A stretch of DNA of 64,000 nucleotides. Origin: Bradyrhizobium monzae. Its GTDB lineage: Bacteria; Pseudomonadota; Alphaproteobacteria; Rhizobiales; Xanthobacteraceae. Position 1 is the first letter of the stretch. Each line of letters starts with the position of its first letter. The notes beneath the pieces are model-generated. The model was not told the origin of the DNA and searched no databases. It was given only the letters and a program-made list of their open reading frames with translations. Positions 52,520 to 62,257 of the stretch are shown piece after piece. The stretch is from positions 1-64,000 of the forward strand of contig NZ_JAIRDQ010000003.1 of NCBI RefSeq assembly GCF_021458635.1. Direction: 5' to 3'. Made by a program: the position numbers and the translations under genes.

Positions 52520-53770
52520 CTAATCCAGTTGGATGCGGATGCCCTTGCCGCCGTTGAGCAGACGCCTCAGGTGAAATCCGGCGAGAGGATCATTCGCGTG
52601 CGCGCCGACCAGCGCGGCAAAGGCCGGCATGGCGGCGGCGTCACCGGCTTCCATCTTGGCAAAGGCCTCGGAATAGCGCGCCGTCGCGGGCGCCTCGAAC
52701 CTCTCACGCGGCAGTGGCTCGAACGCGCGCAGCGGCTCGCTGCGTCCGCGCAACATCAGATCGCCGACGGGACGCCCCTGAAAATTCTCGGCTGCCTCGG
52801 CGACACTGGAGCTGACACAGATGCGGGTGCCAAGCTGCTTGTTCGCCGCTTCCAGCCGCGCAGCGATATTGATCGTGTCTCCATACGCGGTGTAATCGAA
52901 GAAGCGATTGCCGCCGAAATTGCCGACCAGCGCGGAGCCTGCGTGAATGCCGATGCGAGTGGTGCCGAAGTTCACACCCTTTACGCCCTGTCGCACGCAA
53001 AAATCCTGCGCCCAGGCATCGAGATCGTGGGCACAGGCGACCGCACGCGTCGCATAGTCAGGCTGATCGCCGGGCGCATTGAACAGCACCTGGATCGCGT
53101 CGCCGATGATTTTTGCGACGGTCCCGTCATGCGCAAAGACGACTTCGGTCATCCCGCCGACATATTCGTTGAGGAGCGCGCCCAGCGTCTCGGGCGGCGC
53201 GGTCTCGACCAGCGAGGTGAAGCCGGTGATATCGGTGAAAATGGTCGCGATATCGCGCCACTGCACCTCGATCCCCTCGCCCTCGCCGCCCGCTGCCAGA
53301 CGCTTGGCAAGCTCCGGCGAGAAGTGGCGTGACAAGGCCGCATGAGCCCGCTCGGCCTCCGCCTGACGGCGCCTCACCTCGCGCAACATCTCGATGTGGC
53401 GAAGGGTCTTGTCGATCGTGGTTTCGAGGTCGGCGAAGTCGATCGGCTTGGTCAGGAAGTCGAACGCGCCGCGGTTCATGGCGGTGCGGATGTTGCTCAT
53501 ATCGCCATAGGCCGAGACGATGATGGTCGATTTCTTCTCCTCGGCTTCCTGCAGCTTCTGCAGCAGCGACAGCCCGTCCATCCTGGGCATGTTGATGTCG
53601 GAAACCACCATGTCGACTTGCGGGTTCTGCTCGAGCGATTCCAGCGCCTCCAAGCCGTCACGCGCGAACATGATGGCGACCAGCCCGTCGCGAATCTTCC
53701 TGCGGAATTTCTGCAGGATCAGCGCCTCGAGGTCGGGCTCGTCGTCGACGAAGAGAATGGTCGGAGTCAT
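52520..53770 (-). CDS. Receiver domain - class III adenylate cyclase fusion
   Basis: A 416-residue response regulator with an enzymatic output. The receiver (1-125) has phospho-acceptor Asp58 and Lys108. A short coiled coil (about 125-150) leads into a class III cyclase: metal-binding Asp180 and Asp224, adenine-selecting Lys220 and Asp298, transition-state Asn301 and Arg305. All key residues are present, so it should make cAMP, probably in a phosphorylation-dependent way. Its start overlaps the preceding receiver gene by 4 nt, which ties it to the histidine kinase at 54153. Confidence 0.94.
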   Translation of the reverse strand: MTPTILFVDDEPDLEALILQKFRRKIRDGLVAIMFARDGLEALESLEQNPQVDMVVSDINMPRMDGLSLLQKLQEAEEKKSTIIVSAYGDMSNIRTAMNRGAFDFLTKPIDFADLETTIDKTLRHIEMLREVRRRQAEAERAHAALSRHFSPELAKRLAAGGEGEGIEVQWRDIATIFTDITGFTSLVETAPPETLGALLNEYVGGMTEVVFAHDGTVAKIIGDAIQVLFNAPGDQPDYATRAVACAHDLDAWAQDFCVRQGVKGVNFGTTRIGIHAGSALVGNFGGNRFFDYTAYGDTINIAARLEAANKQLGTRICVSSSVAEAAENFQGRPVGDLMLRGRSEPLRAFEPLPRERFEAPATARYSEAFAKMEAGDAAAMPAFAALVGAHANDPLAGFHLRRLLNGGKGIRIQLD

Positions 53771-54156
53771 GCCGCCTGCTCAAGCCTCGTGTCGATCTGC
53801 TGGCGCAGCAGGGCAAAATCGATCGGTTTAGTGAGGAGCCCGATGGCGCCCCGCTCAATCGCCTTGCGACGAGTCTCGGCATCGCCGTACGCCGTGATCA
53901 TGATGACCGGAACATGCGGATGCTCGGCGCGCACCATGGGCAGCATGTCGAGCCCGCTCATGCCGGGCATGTTGATATCGGACAGGATCAGGATCAACGA
54001 GGGGTCGCGAACCTCGGCCGCGAGCTTCAGCGCATCGGGCGCCGAGGGTGCGAACTCCATCTGGAAGCGGCCGGCGCGCAGGTCGCGCCGGAATTGCTGC
54101 CGGAACAGCGCCTCGACATCGGGCTCGTCATCGACGACCAGGATGTAAACGTTCAC
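53767..54156 (-). CDS. Single-domain response regulator (receiver only)
   Basis: A 129-residue receiver with acidic pocket VVDDEPD, phospho-acceptor Asp60 ([11 protein letters not shown]) and Lys110 (LTKPIDFA). The start is GTG 54156, supported by GGAGGCAAGAC, and overlaps the kinase stop by 4 nt; it overlaps the next gene by 4 nt. Its sequence resembles the receiver of the next gene (SDINMP, TKPIDFA in both), suggesting duplication. It may shuttle or drain phosphate. Confidence 0.94.
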   Translation of the reverse strand: MNVYILVVDDEPDVEALFRQQFRRDLRAGRFQMEFAPSAPDALKLAAEVRDPSLILILSDINMPGMSGLDMLPMVRAEHPHVPVIMITAYGDAETRRKAIERGAIGLLTKPIDFALLRQQIDTRLEQAA

Positions 54157-56744
54157 GTCTTGCCTCCGGAAGTATCGCCTGCCGGCATGACGCGCGGCAG
54201 GGTGATGATGAATTCGGTGAATACACCGGGCTCGGTGTTCACGTCGATCGTGCCGCCGTGCTGTTTCACGACGATGTCATGGCTCATGGAAAGACCAAGC
54301 CCGGTGCCCTCGCCGGCCGGCTTGGTGGTGAAGAAGGGATTGAACATCTTCTCCTTCACGTCCTGCGGAATACCAGTGCCGTTGTCGCGAATGCGGATCT
54401 CGACCTTGCCGCCGAGATTCTTCGTCGCCGCGCTCAGGGTCGGCTCGAAGCCATCAGCGGCGCCTTCCTTGCGTTTGGTCGCAGCATAGAAGCCGTTCGA
54501 GATCAAATTGAGGAAGACGCGGGTGATTTCCTGCGGATAGACGTCGGCCATCCCCGCGGTCGGATCGAGGTCGCGATCGAGTGTCACGTTGAACGACGGC
54601 CGCTCGGCGCGTGCGCCGTGATAGGCCAGATTGAGGCTCTCCTCCACGATCGCATTGATGTCGGCGGGGCGATGCTCGCCGGAACCCTCGCGCGAGTGCA
54701 GCAGCATATTCCTGACGATGGAATCGGCGCGCTTGCCGTGCTGCACCACTTTTTCGAGATTCCCCCGCAGCATGCCGGTCAGCTCGTCCACCTCATCCTT
54801 CGTCTTGCCATCGAGCAATGCTGTTTGCAGGATCTCATTGAGCTCATCGATCAGCTCGGTCGAGATCGACGAGAAATTATTGACGAAATTGAGCGGGTTC
54901 TTGATCTCGTGGGCTATGCCAGCCGTGAGCTGGCCAAGCGACGCAAGCTTCTCGGTCTGGATCAGGCGACCCTGAGCCGCGCGCAACTCATCAAGGGACT
55001 GCGAGAGCTCCATGGTGCGCTTGCGCAACTCATTCAGTAGCCGCGCATTCTCGATGGCGATGACGGCTTGCTTCGTGAAATTCTCGACGACAGAAATCTG
55101 CTTGTCGGTGAACGGACGGACTTCCTTGCGATAGACTGCGATCGTGCCGATCAACTCGTTCTCCTTCAGCATCGGCACGACGACGATCGTGCGGGCGCCG
55201 GCGACATCGGAGATTCCGCGAATGCTTGATCCTCCAGAAATATAGGCAGGCGTGTTTTGCACATCGTGAACGTGAACGACCTGATGTGTCTTCACAACGG
55301 CGGCGAGCGCACTCTCTGGATGAGGACGGATCGCCACATCCCGCCGCGAAGCGGCGAAGGCCGGCGGCACGTTGTAGTCCGCCGCGATGGTGAAGCCCTC
55401 ACCGTCCCACAGGTTCATGATCCCGAAACTCGCGCCGCAGACGCGCGTGGCATTCTCAAGCAATTTGTGGAACACCGGCGTGAGCTCGCCCGGAGACGAA
55501 CTGATGACCTGCAGCACCTCCGAAGTCGCGGTCTGCTGCTCCAACGATTCGCTCAGTTCAGCCGTTCGTACCTCGACCTTCCTTTCCAAATCGGCATAGG
55601 ATTCCTGCAATCGCGCGCCCATATCGTTGAACTGATCGGCAAGGCCTTCGAGCTCGTCGCCGGTCTTGATCGAGATGCGCTGAGAGAAATCGCCGCCGCC
55701 GATCCGCTCGGCGCCGCTGCGCAATGCCTGGATCGGGCCGACCATGCGGCGCGCAAGGAAAATCCCGGCGAGCACCGCAAAGATCGATGCCGCGAGCAGC
55801 ACAATCGCAAGCCTCTGCAACGAGGCATAGAGCGCCGCATAGGCCTCCTCGACCGGCAGCTCGACGAACATGGTCCAGCCGAGCGGGGCGATCGGCGCTG
55901 ACGCCGTCAAAACCTTCTGCCCCTGGATGTTGGTCGCTTCCTGCAAGGCGTCCGGCATGACGCCACCGGCGAGCGCAGCGCGCACCTGCGCCAGTCCCGA
56001 CAGATCGGTGTTGCGCAAAACCAGGCTGATATCGGGATGCGCGATCAGCCGCCCCTCCGGGCCGACCACATAGGCGTGTCCGTGCTCGCCGACCTTGATC
56101 TGGGACACGACATCCCAGATCAGCTTGAGATTGACCTCGGCAATGCTGACGCCCGCATCCTTGCGGGCACCGGCCTGCGCCAGCGTCATATAGGGCTCCG
56201 ACTCCCGGCGGAAATACACCAGCCCGTAATAGACCTTGTGCGCGACGGCTTCGGTGAACTTCGGGTCGCTCGACAGGTCGATGCCGCTGTCGATCGCGTC
56301 CATCGCCAGTCGAGAGACGCGCAGGCGCTCCTTGCCGGTCGAATCCACCTGGGCGAGTTCGGTGATCGCCGGCACTTGACGCAGCAGCCGCAGCGCGTCG
56401 AACCGGCGCGGCTCGATCGAGCCTGCCGACCACGGCAGTTGCGTGGTCCAGCCGAGCTGGCTCTCGATCTCCTTGACGAACTGGCCGATCTTGGCGGCTG
56501 CCGCCTCGGCCTGCTCGTGCTGGACCCGGATCAGCGAGGCCTTGTGCTCCCGATAGTAGAACAAGACCTCGAACAGGCCATTGGCTAGCAGGGCGACGGC
56601 GACCACGGCCACGAACAGCGCGACGTATTTGGTGAACAGCCGCGTCCTGCCCCCCCGTCCCGCCTCGGCGGACGCGACGCCGTCCGCGGCCGCGCTCGGC
56701 AGCGTCCTGGTTTGCGGGGTGTCGGGATGGGCGGAAATGCTCAT
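54153..56744 (-). CDS. Hybrid-input sensor histidine kinase (Cache-HAMP-GAF)
   Basis: An 863-residue membrane kinase. A membrane helix near 40-62 is followed by a periplasmic double-Cache region (about 65-305, with DISLVLRNTDLSG), a second helix (about 308-332), HAMP (to about 385), a coiled coil, a GAF domain (about 405-570) and a kinase core. The phospho-acceptor is His612 (GIAHEIKNPLNFVNNF). ATP-binding boxes are NLISNGFYAATKR, DNGTGIP and GTGLGLSMSHDI. It should pass phosphate to the two downstream receivers and so control cAMP. Cache suggests sensing of a small periplasmic ligand. Confidence 0.94.
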   Translation of the reverse strand: MSISAHPDTPQTRTLPSAAADGVASAEAGRGGRTRLFTKYVALFVAVVAVALLANGLFEVLFYYREHKASLIRVQHEQAEAAAAKIGQFVKEIESQLGWTTQLPWSAGSIEPRRFDALRLLRQVPAITELAQVDSTGKERLRVSRLAMDAIDSGIDLSSDPKFTEAVAHKVYYGLVYFRRESEPYMTLAQAGARKDAGVSIAEVNLKLIWDVVSQIKVGEHGHAYVVGPEGRLIAHPDISLVLRNTDLSGLAQVRAALAGGVMPDALQEATNIQGQKVLTASAPIAPLGWTMFVELPVEEAYAALYASLQRLAIVLLAASIFAVLAGIFLARRMVGPIQALRSGAERIGGGDFSQRISIKTGDELEGLADQFNDMGARLQESYADLERKVEVRTAELSESLEQQTATSEVLQVISSSPGELTPVFHKLLENATRVCGASFGIMNLWDGEGFTIAADYNVPPAFAASRRDVAIRPHPESALAAVVKTHQVVHVHDVQNTPAYISGGSSIRGISDVAGARTIVVVPMLKENELIGTIAVYRKEVRPFTDKQISVVENFTKQAVIAIENARLLNELRKRTMELSQSLDELRAAQGRLIQTEKLASLGQLTAGIAHEIKNPLNFVNNFSSISTELIDELNEILQTALLDGKTKDEVDELTGMLRGNLEKVVQHGKRADSIVRNMLLHSREGSGEHRPADINAIVEESLNLAYHGARAERPSFNVTLDRDLDPTAGMADVYPQEITRVFLNLISNGFYAATKRKEGAADGFEPTLSAATKNLGGKVEIRIRDNGTGIPQDVKEKMFNPFFTTKPAGEGTGLGLSMSHDIVVKQHGGTIDVNTEPGVFTEFIITLPRVMPAGDTSGGKT

Positions 56745-56798
56745 TCCCCCAAGCCTAGCAAGAAGGCGGGACCTTGTCTCTTGCGGCGGCGCAGGGGG

Positions 56799-57788
56799 TT
56801 ACTCGATGACGTCGTCGGCGAGCGCCAACAAAGTGGGCGGAAACTCGAGCCCCGCCGCCTTGGCGGTCTTCAGGTTGAGGACGAGGGGATAACGGGTCGG
56901 CTGCTCGAACGGCAGGTCGCCGGGGCGCTCGCCTCTGAAAATGCGGCTGACCAGCGCCGCCGCTCGCGCGAAGGATTCCGACAGGTCCGGTCCGTAGGAC
57001 ATCAGCCCGCCGTCGCGAGCGAGGAAGTCGAATTCGTAGATCGCCGGAATCTTCTTCGCGGCCGCGAAATCGAACACGCGCTTGCGATTGAGGTTAGTCA
57101 GCCCGTCCGCCACCATCAGGATGCCGTCCGGCGTGTCGCCGTCCATCGCGGCGAAGGCCTCGTTGAAATCGTCGGGTTCGCGCACGCCTAGGGCCTGCAC
57201 AGACAGCCCGAGCGCTTGGGCAGCCTTGGCAGATGCCTGATAGCGCATGGTCATGCCGAGGTCGTCCTCGTTCCAGAGCATCGCGACCTTGGCGAGCTTC
57301 GGCGACATCTCCTTGAGCAGCGACAAGCGCTTGGCGCTCAAGGTCGCCGCCACGTCCGAAATGCCGGTGATGTTGCCGCCGGGGTGGGAGAGGCTTTCGA
57401 TCAGATGGGTCTCCACGGGATCGCCGATGCCGATGGCCGCGACGGTCGGAATGCCGACTCCCTTGAGCGCTATCGCGGTCGGATAGCCGCCGATCACGAT
57501 GGCATCGACGCCTTTGGCCTTCAGCTCCGCGACCAATGCAGGCAGCTTCGCGACGTCTCCGAGCGCGCCGCGCGCCTCGAGGGTGAGGTTCTGTCCGAGT
57601 TTGAATCCGCGCTCGGCGAGGACCTTGATCAGGATCTCGCCGGTCGGACTCGTCTCGGTGACCGGCGCGATCGGCGTCAATGTGCCGAGATGAAAGGTCC
57701 GGCCGCTCTCGGCTATCGCCGCGCGCGGCCGCAACAGCACGAGCGAGCCGAGCCCTCCGAAGAATTCGCGCCGCTTGATCATCCCCAT
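56799..57788 (-). CDS. Orphan ABC-type substrate-binding protein (ABC_sub_bind family)
   Basis: A 329-residue exported binding protein of the ABC_sub_bind (TrpX-like) family, with no permease or ATPase nearby. The N terminus KRREFFGGLGSLVLL is Tat-like, with twin Arg. Blocks such as GVDAIVIGGYPTAIALKGV, HPGGNITGISD and SAKRLSLLKEMSPKLAKVA are standard. The ATG at 57788 is used; another at 57782 is equally possible. It lies 54 nt upstream of the histidine kinase on the same strand and may present a ligand to that kinase's Cache domain. That link is inference. Confidence 0.88.
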   Translation of the reverse strand: MGMIKRREFFGGLGSLVLLRPRAAIAESGRTFHLGTLTPIAPVTETSPTGEILIKVLAERGFKLGQNLTLEARGALGDVAKLPALVAELKAKGVDAIVIGGYPTAIALKGVGIPTVAAIGIGDPVETHLIESLSHPGGNITGISDVAATLSAKRLSLLKEMSPKLAKVAMLWNEDDLGMTMRYQASAKAAQALGLSVQALGVREPDDFNEAFAAMDGDTPDGILMVADGLTNLNRKRVFDFAAAKKIPAIYEFDFLARDGGLMSYGPDLSESFARAAALVSRIFRGERPGDLPFEQPTRYPLVLNLKTAKAAGLEFPPTLLALADDVIE

Positions 57789-57830
57789 CCCGCCGTGGCG
57801 CGACGGCGCCATTGCAAATATAGCGCGACG

Positions 57831-57865
57831 AAAAAAAAGCGGCAACAGCGATGGCTGTTGCCGCT
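57831..57865 (-). terminator. Rho-independent terminator of the RND efflux operon
   Basis: AGCGGCAACAGC and GCTGTTGCCGCT form a perfect 12-bp stem with a 4-nt loop (57838-57865), followed on the minus strand by a run of eight T. It lies 22 nt after the RND gene stop. Confidence 0.93.
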
Positions 57866-57887
57866 TTGCACACAAATCGAGCCTTGG

Positions 57888-60800
57888 TCAGGTCGGCCGC
57901 AACGCCTCGGCGCCAAGGTCGAGATCGTTGACCTCCTTGTTCCGTTCGGAGTCGGCCGCCGCGCGATGGTCGGTCGCGAGCACGACGTAGACCGCGGGCA
58001 GCACGAACAGCGTGAACAACGTGCCGATCGACATGCCGGCCACGACCACGAGGCCGATCGAGAAGCGGCTGGCCGCACCGGCGCCGGATGCGGTCAGCAG
58101 CGGGATCAGGCCGGTGACCATCGCAGCCGTGGTCATCAGGATCGGCCGCAGGCGGATGCGGGCCGACATCTCGATGGCCGAGCGGCGGTCGAGCCGCTCG
58201 TTGATCTGAAGCTCGTTGGCGAACTCCACCATCAGGATGCCGTGCTTGGTAATCAGACCCACCAGCGTCAGCAGACCGACCTGGGTGTAGATGTTCATGG
58301 TCGCGACGCCGAAGAACAGCGGGATCAGCGCCCCCACGATCGCCATCGGCACCGAGATCATGATGACCAGTGGATCACGCAAGCTCTCGAACTGTGCCGC
58401 CAGCACCAGGAAGATGATGATCAGCGCGAAGCCGAAGGTGATCGCAAGCTGATTGCCTTCCTGCACGTATTGCCTGCTGTCAGCGAGGTAGTCGTGGCTG
58501 AAGCCCTGCGGCAGATTCTTGGCCTCGCTTTCGAGGAAGTCGACCGCCGCACCGATCGTCACGCCAGGCATCGGCACGGCAGAGAACGTTGCCGAGTTGA
58601 GCTGATTATAATGCGTCAGCGAATTCGGATCGGTCCTGGTCTCGATCGACACCACTGTCGATAACGGAAGCTGCTGGCCGCTGTTGGTCGACACGTAGTA
58701 ACCGCCGAGCGATTCCGGCGAGAGCCGCTGGCCGCGCGGCACCTGCGGGATCACCTGGTAGGAACGGCCCTCCAGATTGAAGCGGTTGATGTAGTTGCCG
58801 CCGAGCAGCACCGCCAGTGCGCTGCCGACGTTCTGCATGTTGACGCCGAGGTCCTGGGCCTTGGTGCGATCGATCTTCACCGTGACGGTGGGCTGGTTAT
58901 AGGCGAGGTCACTGTCGGACACGATGAACATGCCGCTCTTGCGCGCGGCGGCCTTCAGCTTCTCCATCTGCTCGTAGACGGCCTGGAAGCCCGCGGTCGA
59001 GTTGATCACCATCTGCACCGGCAGGCCGCCAGGCCCGCCCGGCAGCGGCGGCAGATTGAACGCAAAGGCCTGAACCCCCTCGATCTTGGAGAGCTCGGCC
59101 TGGACCAGTGGCTTCAGCGCGATCGAGGAACGCTTGCGTTCGTCCCACGGCTTCAGCAGCATGCCGGCGATACCGCCCTGCGGTCCGTTGATGCCATTCA
59201 GCACGAAACGCAGATCAGTTTCGGCGAACTTCTGGAATTCCTTGTCGAGCTTCTCGCCGTAGAAATCGACATAGTCGATGTTGGCGTATTTCGGCGCCTT
59301 GGTCACCGCGAAGACGATGCCCTGGTCTTCTTCGGGTGCCAGCTCCTTCGATGTGTGCATGTACAGGAAGCCGACGAGCCCGAGGATCGTCACCGCGAAC
59401 AGGCCGGTGACGGCCTTGTAGTCGAGCGATCGGTCGAGCCTGCGACCGTACCAGCGTGTCATTGCGCCGAACACGCCATTCACCAGCTTGGCAAACCGGC
59501 CCTCCTCCGTGTTCTTCAGCAGCACCGAGCACATCATCGGCGACAGCGTCAGCGCGATCACGCCGGACACGATCACGGAGCCCGCCAGCGTGAAGGCGAA
59601 TTCGCGAAACAGCGAGCCGGTCAGTCCGCCGAGGAAGCCGATCGGGGCGTACACGGCGGCGAGCGTGATGGTCATCGAGACGACCGGACCGACGATTTCG
59701 CGCGCGCCTTGCAGCGACGCTTGCACCGGTGTCTTGCCCTCCTCCAGATGGCGGTGGATGTTCTCCACCACCACGATGGCGTCGTCGACCACAAGGCCGA
59801 TCGCAAGCACCATGGCCAGCAGCGTCAGCAAGTTGAAGCTGAAGCCCAGCATCAGCATCAGCGTACAGACGCCGATCATCGAGAGCGGAATCGTGACAAC
59901 CGGAATGATAACGGAGCGGAACGATGCCAGGAACAAGAAGATCACCACAATGACGATCACGATGGCTTCGCCCAGCGTCTTCTCGACCTCGTCGATCGAC
60001 GACTGGATGAATTTGGTCGAATCGTAAGCGACCTTCATCTTCATCGACGGCGGCAGATTACGCTCGAGCTCCGGGAACAGCGCGCGCACGCCCTTGACCA
60101 GCGTCAGCGGGTTGCCTTGCGGAGTCGCCTGCACACCGATGAAGATCGCGTGTTCGCCATTGAAGGCCACGCTCGCATCGGTGGTCTGCGCGGCAAGCTC
60201 GACGGACGCGATGTCCTCCATCCGCACGAAGCCGCCGTCCTTGGCCTTGACGATCATCTTCTTGAACTGGTTGACGTCGGTCAGGCCCGTGTTCGTCGAG
60301 ATGTTCGAGACGATCAAATAGCCCTTGGTCTGGCCCGCCGCGGACTGGAAATTGTTGGCGGCGATCGCCGCGGCGACGTCGGCCGGCGACACATTGCGGC
60401 CGGCCATTTTCACCGGATCCAGCCACAGCCGCATCGCAAAATTCTGGGCGCCGAGAATGTCGGCGGACGCGACGCCATCCACCGTCGACAGCACCGGCTG
60501 CACCACGCGCGTCAGGTAGTCGGAGATCGCCGAGCCCGACAGCTCGTCGGACGAGAAGCCGAGATACATCACCGCGGTGGTCTGGCCCGTGGTCTTGGTG
60601 ACGATCGGGTCGTTGGATTCCTTCGGAATCAGATATTTGACCGAATTCGTCTTGGCCAGCACCTCGGTAAGCGCCTGGTTCGGATCGAAGTTCAGCTTGA
60701 TGTAGACCTGGATCGTCGAGGTGCCGAGCACCGAGGACGAGGTCATGTAGTCCACGCCTTCGGCCGAGGCGACCGCCTGCTCGATCGGCGTCGTGATGAA

Positions 60801-60983
60801 GCCCTGGATCAGGTCCGCGGATGCACCGGGATAGACGGTCGTGATGTTGATGACCGTGTTCGACAGTTTTGGATATTGCCGGATCGGCAGCGTCGTCGCC
60901 GCGCGCAGACCGATCAGAAGGATCAGCAGGCTGACGACGATCGACAGGACCGGGCGTTTGATGAAAATATCAGTGAAGCGCAT
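57888..60983 (-). CDS. RND efflux pump inner-membrane transporter (HAE1 family)
   Basis: A 1,031-residue proton-driven RND transporter. It has the N-terminal helix IFIKRPVLSIVVSLLILLIG, two large periplasmic loops and twelve predicted helices. The proton-relay pair Asp-Asp in helix 4 (LVVDDAIVVVENIHRHLEEG) is intact. It works with the adaptor encoded upstream (61063-62256) and an outer-membrane channel not encoded here, exporting drugs or hydrophobic metabolites. The gap to the adaptor gene holds a perfect hairpin. Sequence does not show which compounds it exports. Confidence 0.95.
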   Translation of the reverse strand: MRFTDIFIKRPVLSIVVSLLILLIGLRAATTLPIRQYPKLSNTVINITTVYPGASADLIQGFITTPIEQAVASAEGVDYMTSSSVLGTSTIQVYIKLNFDPNQALTEVLAKTNSVKYLIPKESNDPIVTKTTGQTTAVMYLGFSSDELSGSAISDYLTRVVQPVLSTVDGVASADILGAQNFAMRLWLDPVKMAGRNVSPADVAAAIAANNFQSAAGQTKGYLIVSNISTNTGLTDVNQFKKMIVKAKDGGFVRMEDIASVELAAQTTDASVAFNGEHAIFIGVQATPQGNPLTLVKGVRALFPELERNLPPSMKMKVAYDSTKFIQSSIDEVEKTLGEAIVIVIVVIFLFLASFRSVIIPVVTIPLSMIGVCTLMLMLGFSFNLLTLLAMVLAIGLVVDDAIVVVENIHRHLEEGKTPVQASLQGAREIVGPVVSMTITLAAVYAPIGFLGGLTGSLFREFAFTLAGSVIVSGVIALTLSPMMCSVLLKNTEEGRFAKLVNGVFGAMTRWYGRRLDRSLDYKAVTGLFAVTILGLVGFLYMHTSKELAPEEDQGIVFAVTKAPKYANIDYVDFYGEKLDKEFQKFAETDLRFVLNGINGPQGGIAGMLLKPWDERKRSSIALKPLVQAELSKIEGVQAFAFNLPPLPGGPGGLPVQMVINSTAGFQAVYEQMEKLKAAARKSGMFIVSDSDLAYNQPTVTVKIDRTKAQDLGVNMQNVGSALAVLLGGNYINRFNLEGRSYQVIPQVPRGQRLSPESLGGYYVSTNSGQQLPLSTVVSIETRTDPNSLTHYNQLNSATFSAVPMPGVTIGAAVDFLESEAKNLPQGFSHDYLADSRQYVQEGNQLAITFGFALIIIFLVLAAQFESLRDPLVIMISVPMAIVGALIPLFFGVATMNIYTQVGLLTLVGLITKHGILMVEFANELQINERLDRRSAIEMSARIRLRPILMTTAAMVTGLIPLLTASGAGAASRFSIGLVVVAGMSIGTLFTLFVLPAVYVVLATDHRAAADSERNKEVNDLDLGAEALRPT

Positions 60984-61025
60984 CGCGGCGATCTCGATTC
61001 GATCTCGATTTCTTGGGCTTACGAA

Positions 61026-61052
61026 GCATGATCCGGCCTTGCCGGATCATGC
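61026..61052. repeat. Perfect 12-bp hairpin between adaptor and RND genes
   Basis: GCATGATCCGGC and GCCGGATCATGC pair perfectly around a CTT loop. The motif CCGGATCATGC is shared with the repeat at 11959-12007, so both probably belong to one dispersed family. It lies inside the operon, 10 nt after the adaptor stop and 43 nt before the pump ATG. Confidence 0.85.
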
Positions 61053-61062
61053 GGGCGCATTG

Positions 61063-62256
61063 TCAGTAGCGTGGCGGTTGCGCCGGGATAGGCGGAGCCG
61101 GATCCGCTGAAATCGACACAGCCGAGCCCGATTGCAGCTTGAGCTGGCCGACGGCGACGACCTTGTCGCCCGGCTTCAGGCCTTTGACGATTTCAGCACG
61201 ACCATCGACCCGGTTGCCGGTCTGCACGAAGGTGCGCACCGCACTCAGGCTGGTCTTGCCGTCCTCTTCTTTCTTTTCCGTGATCACGAACACCGAGTCG
61301 CCGTACAGCGTATAGTCGACCGCTGTCTCGGGCACGGTGACCACCGCCGGCTTGTCCGGCAGCACCACCGTGGTGGTCACGAACATGCCGGGCTTCAGGA
61401 TCTTTTCCGGATTGGCGACCGTCGCCTGCACGCGGATATTGCGGGTGTCGGTCGCGATCTGCGGCTCGATCGTGGTGATCTTGGCGTCGAAGGTGCGACC
61501 CGGATAGGCATCGACCTTGAGCCGGACCGGTTGGCCAACCTTGAGGTTGCCCGAGTCCTTTTCCGTCACCGTGAAATTGGCCCACAGCACCGACAGATCG
61601 GTCAGCGACACGATGGCCGTGCCGGCCGTCAGATACTGGCCGACCTCCACCTTGCGGACACCGAGATCGCCGGAGAACGGGGCACGCACAAGCTTCTGTG
61701 AGATCAGAGCCTCGGTCTTGGCGATGCCTGCGAGCGCCTGGTCATAGGCGGCCTGCGCGTTATCGACTGTCGCCTGCGGACCGAACTGACGCGACGCCAG
61801 CTGCTTGGCGCGGTCGAGCGACAGCTGCGCGACAGTTGCCTGCGCCTTGTAGTTGGCGAGGTCGCCCTGATCCGGCGCGTCGAACAGCTGCACCAGCGGC
61901 ATGCCGGCCTCAACATGCGCGCCCGGCTCGAACTTGATCTCGGTGACGCGACCGTTGACGTCGGCGCTAACGTCGACCTGGTGTACGGCGGCGAGGCCGC
62001 CGACTGCGGTGAGCAGGTTCGGGACCACCTCGGACTTCGCCTCGGCCGCGCTGACCGCGGTCGGCGGCGGCTTGTTGTTGGCGAAGAATTGCTTGATCAT
62101 CTGGCCACGGAAATAATTGAACCAGACAAGGCCTCCGACCAACGCGCCCAGGAGCACGCCGACGATGATGAACCAGAGCACCGGCCGGACCGGACGCTTG
62201 GGGGCCTTGCTGTCGATCGGTTCGCCCGAAATCTTGTGTTCGGCTACGATGTTCAT
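61063..62256 (-). CDS. RND efflux periplasmic adaptor (membrane fusion protein)
   Basis: A 397-residue adaptor anchored by one N-terminal helix (PVLWFIIVGVLLGALVGGLVW). Lipoyl-type halves surround a coiled-coil hairpin (about 125-180, ATVAQLSLDRAKQLASRQFG), followed by VRAPFSGDLGVRKVEVGQYL and the beta-barrel and proximal domains. ATG 62256 (MNIVAEHK) starts 1 nt after the TetR stop. It links the inner-membrane pump to an outer-membrane channel. Confidence 0.95.
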   Translation of the reverse strand: MNIVAEHKISGEPIDSKAPKRPVRPVLWFIIVGVLLGALVGGLVWFNYFRGQMIKQFFANNKPPPTAVSAAEAKSEVVPNLLTAVGGLAAVHQVDVSADVNGRVTEIKFEPGAHVEAGMPLVQLFDAPDQGDLANYKAQATVAQLSLDRAKQLASRQFGPQATVDNAQAAYDQALAGIAKTEALISQKLVRAPFSGDLGVRKVEVGQYLTAGTAIVSLTDLSVLWANFTVTEKDSGNLKVGQPVRLKVDAYPGRTFDAKITTIEPQIATDTRNIRVQATVANPEKILKPGMFVTTTVVLPDKPAVVTVPETAVDYTLYGDSVFVITEKKEEDGKTSLSAVRTFVQTGNRVDGRAEIVKGLKPGDKVVAVGQLKLQSGSAVSISADPAPPIPAQPPRY

Positions 62257-62257
62257 G

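Noticed and set aside
57831..57865. Hairpin considered as a repeat element
   Set aside because: The perfect stem, 4-nt loop and run of eight T on the minus strand, just after the RND gene, fit a simple terminator.
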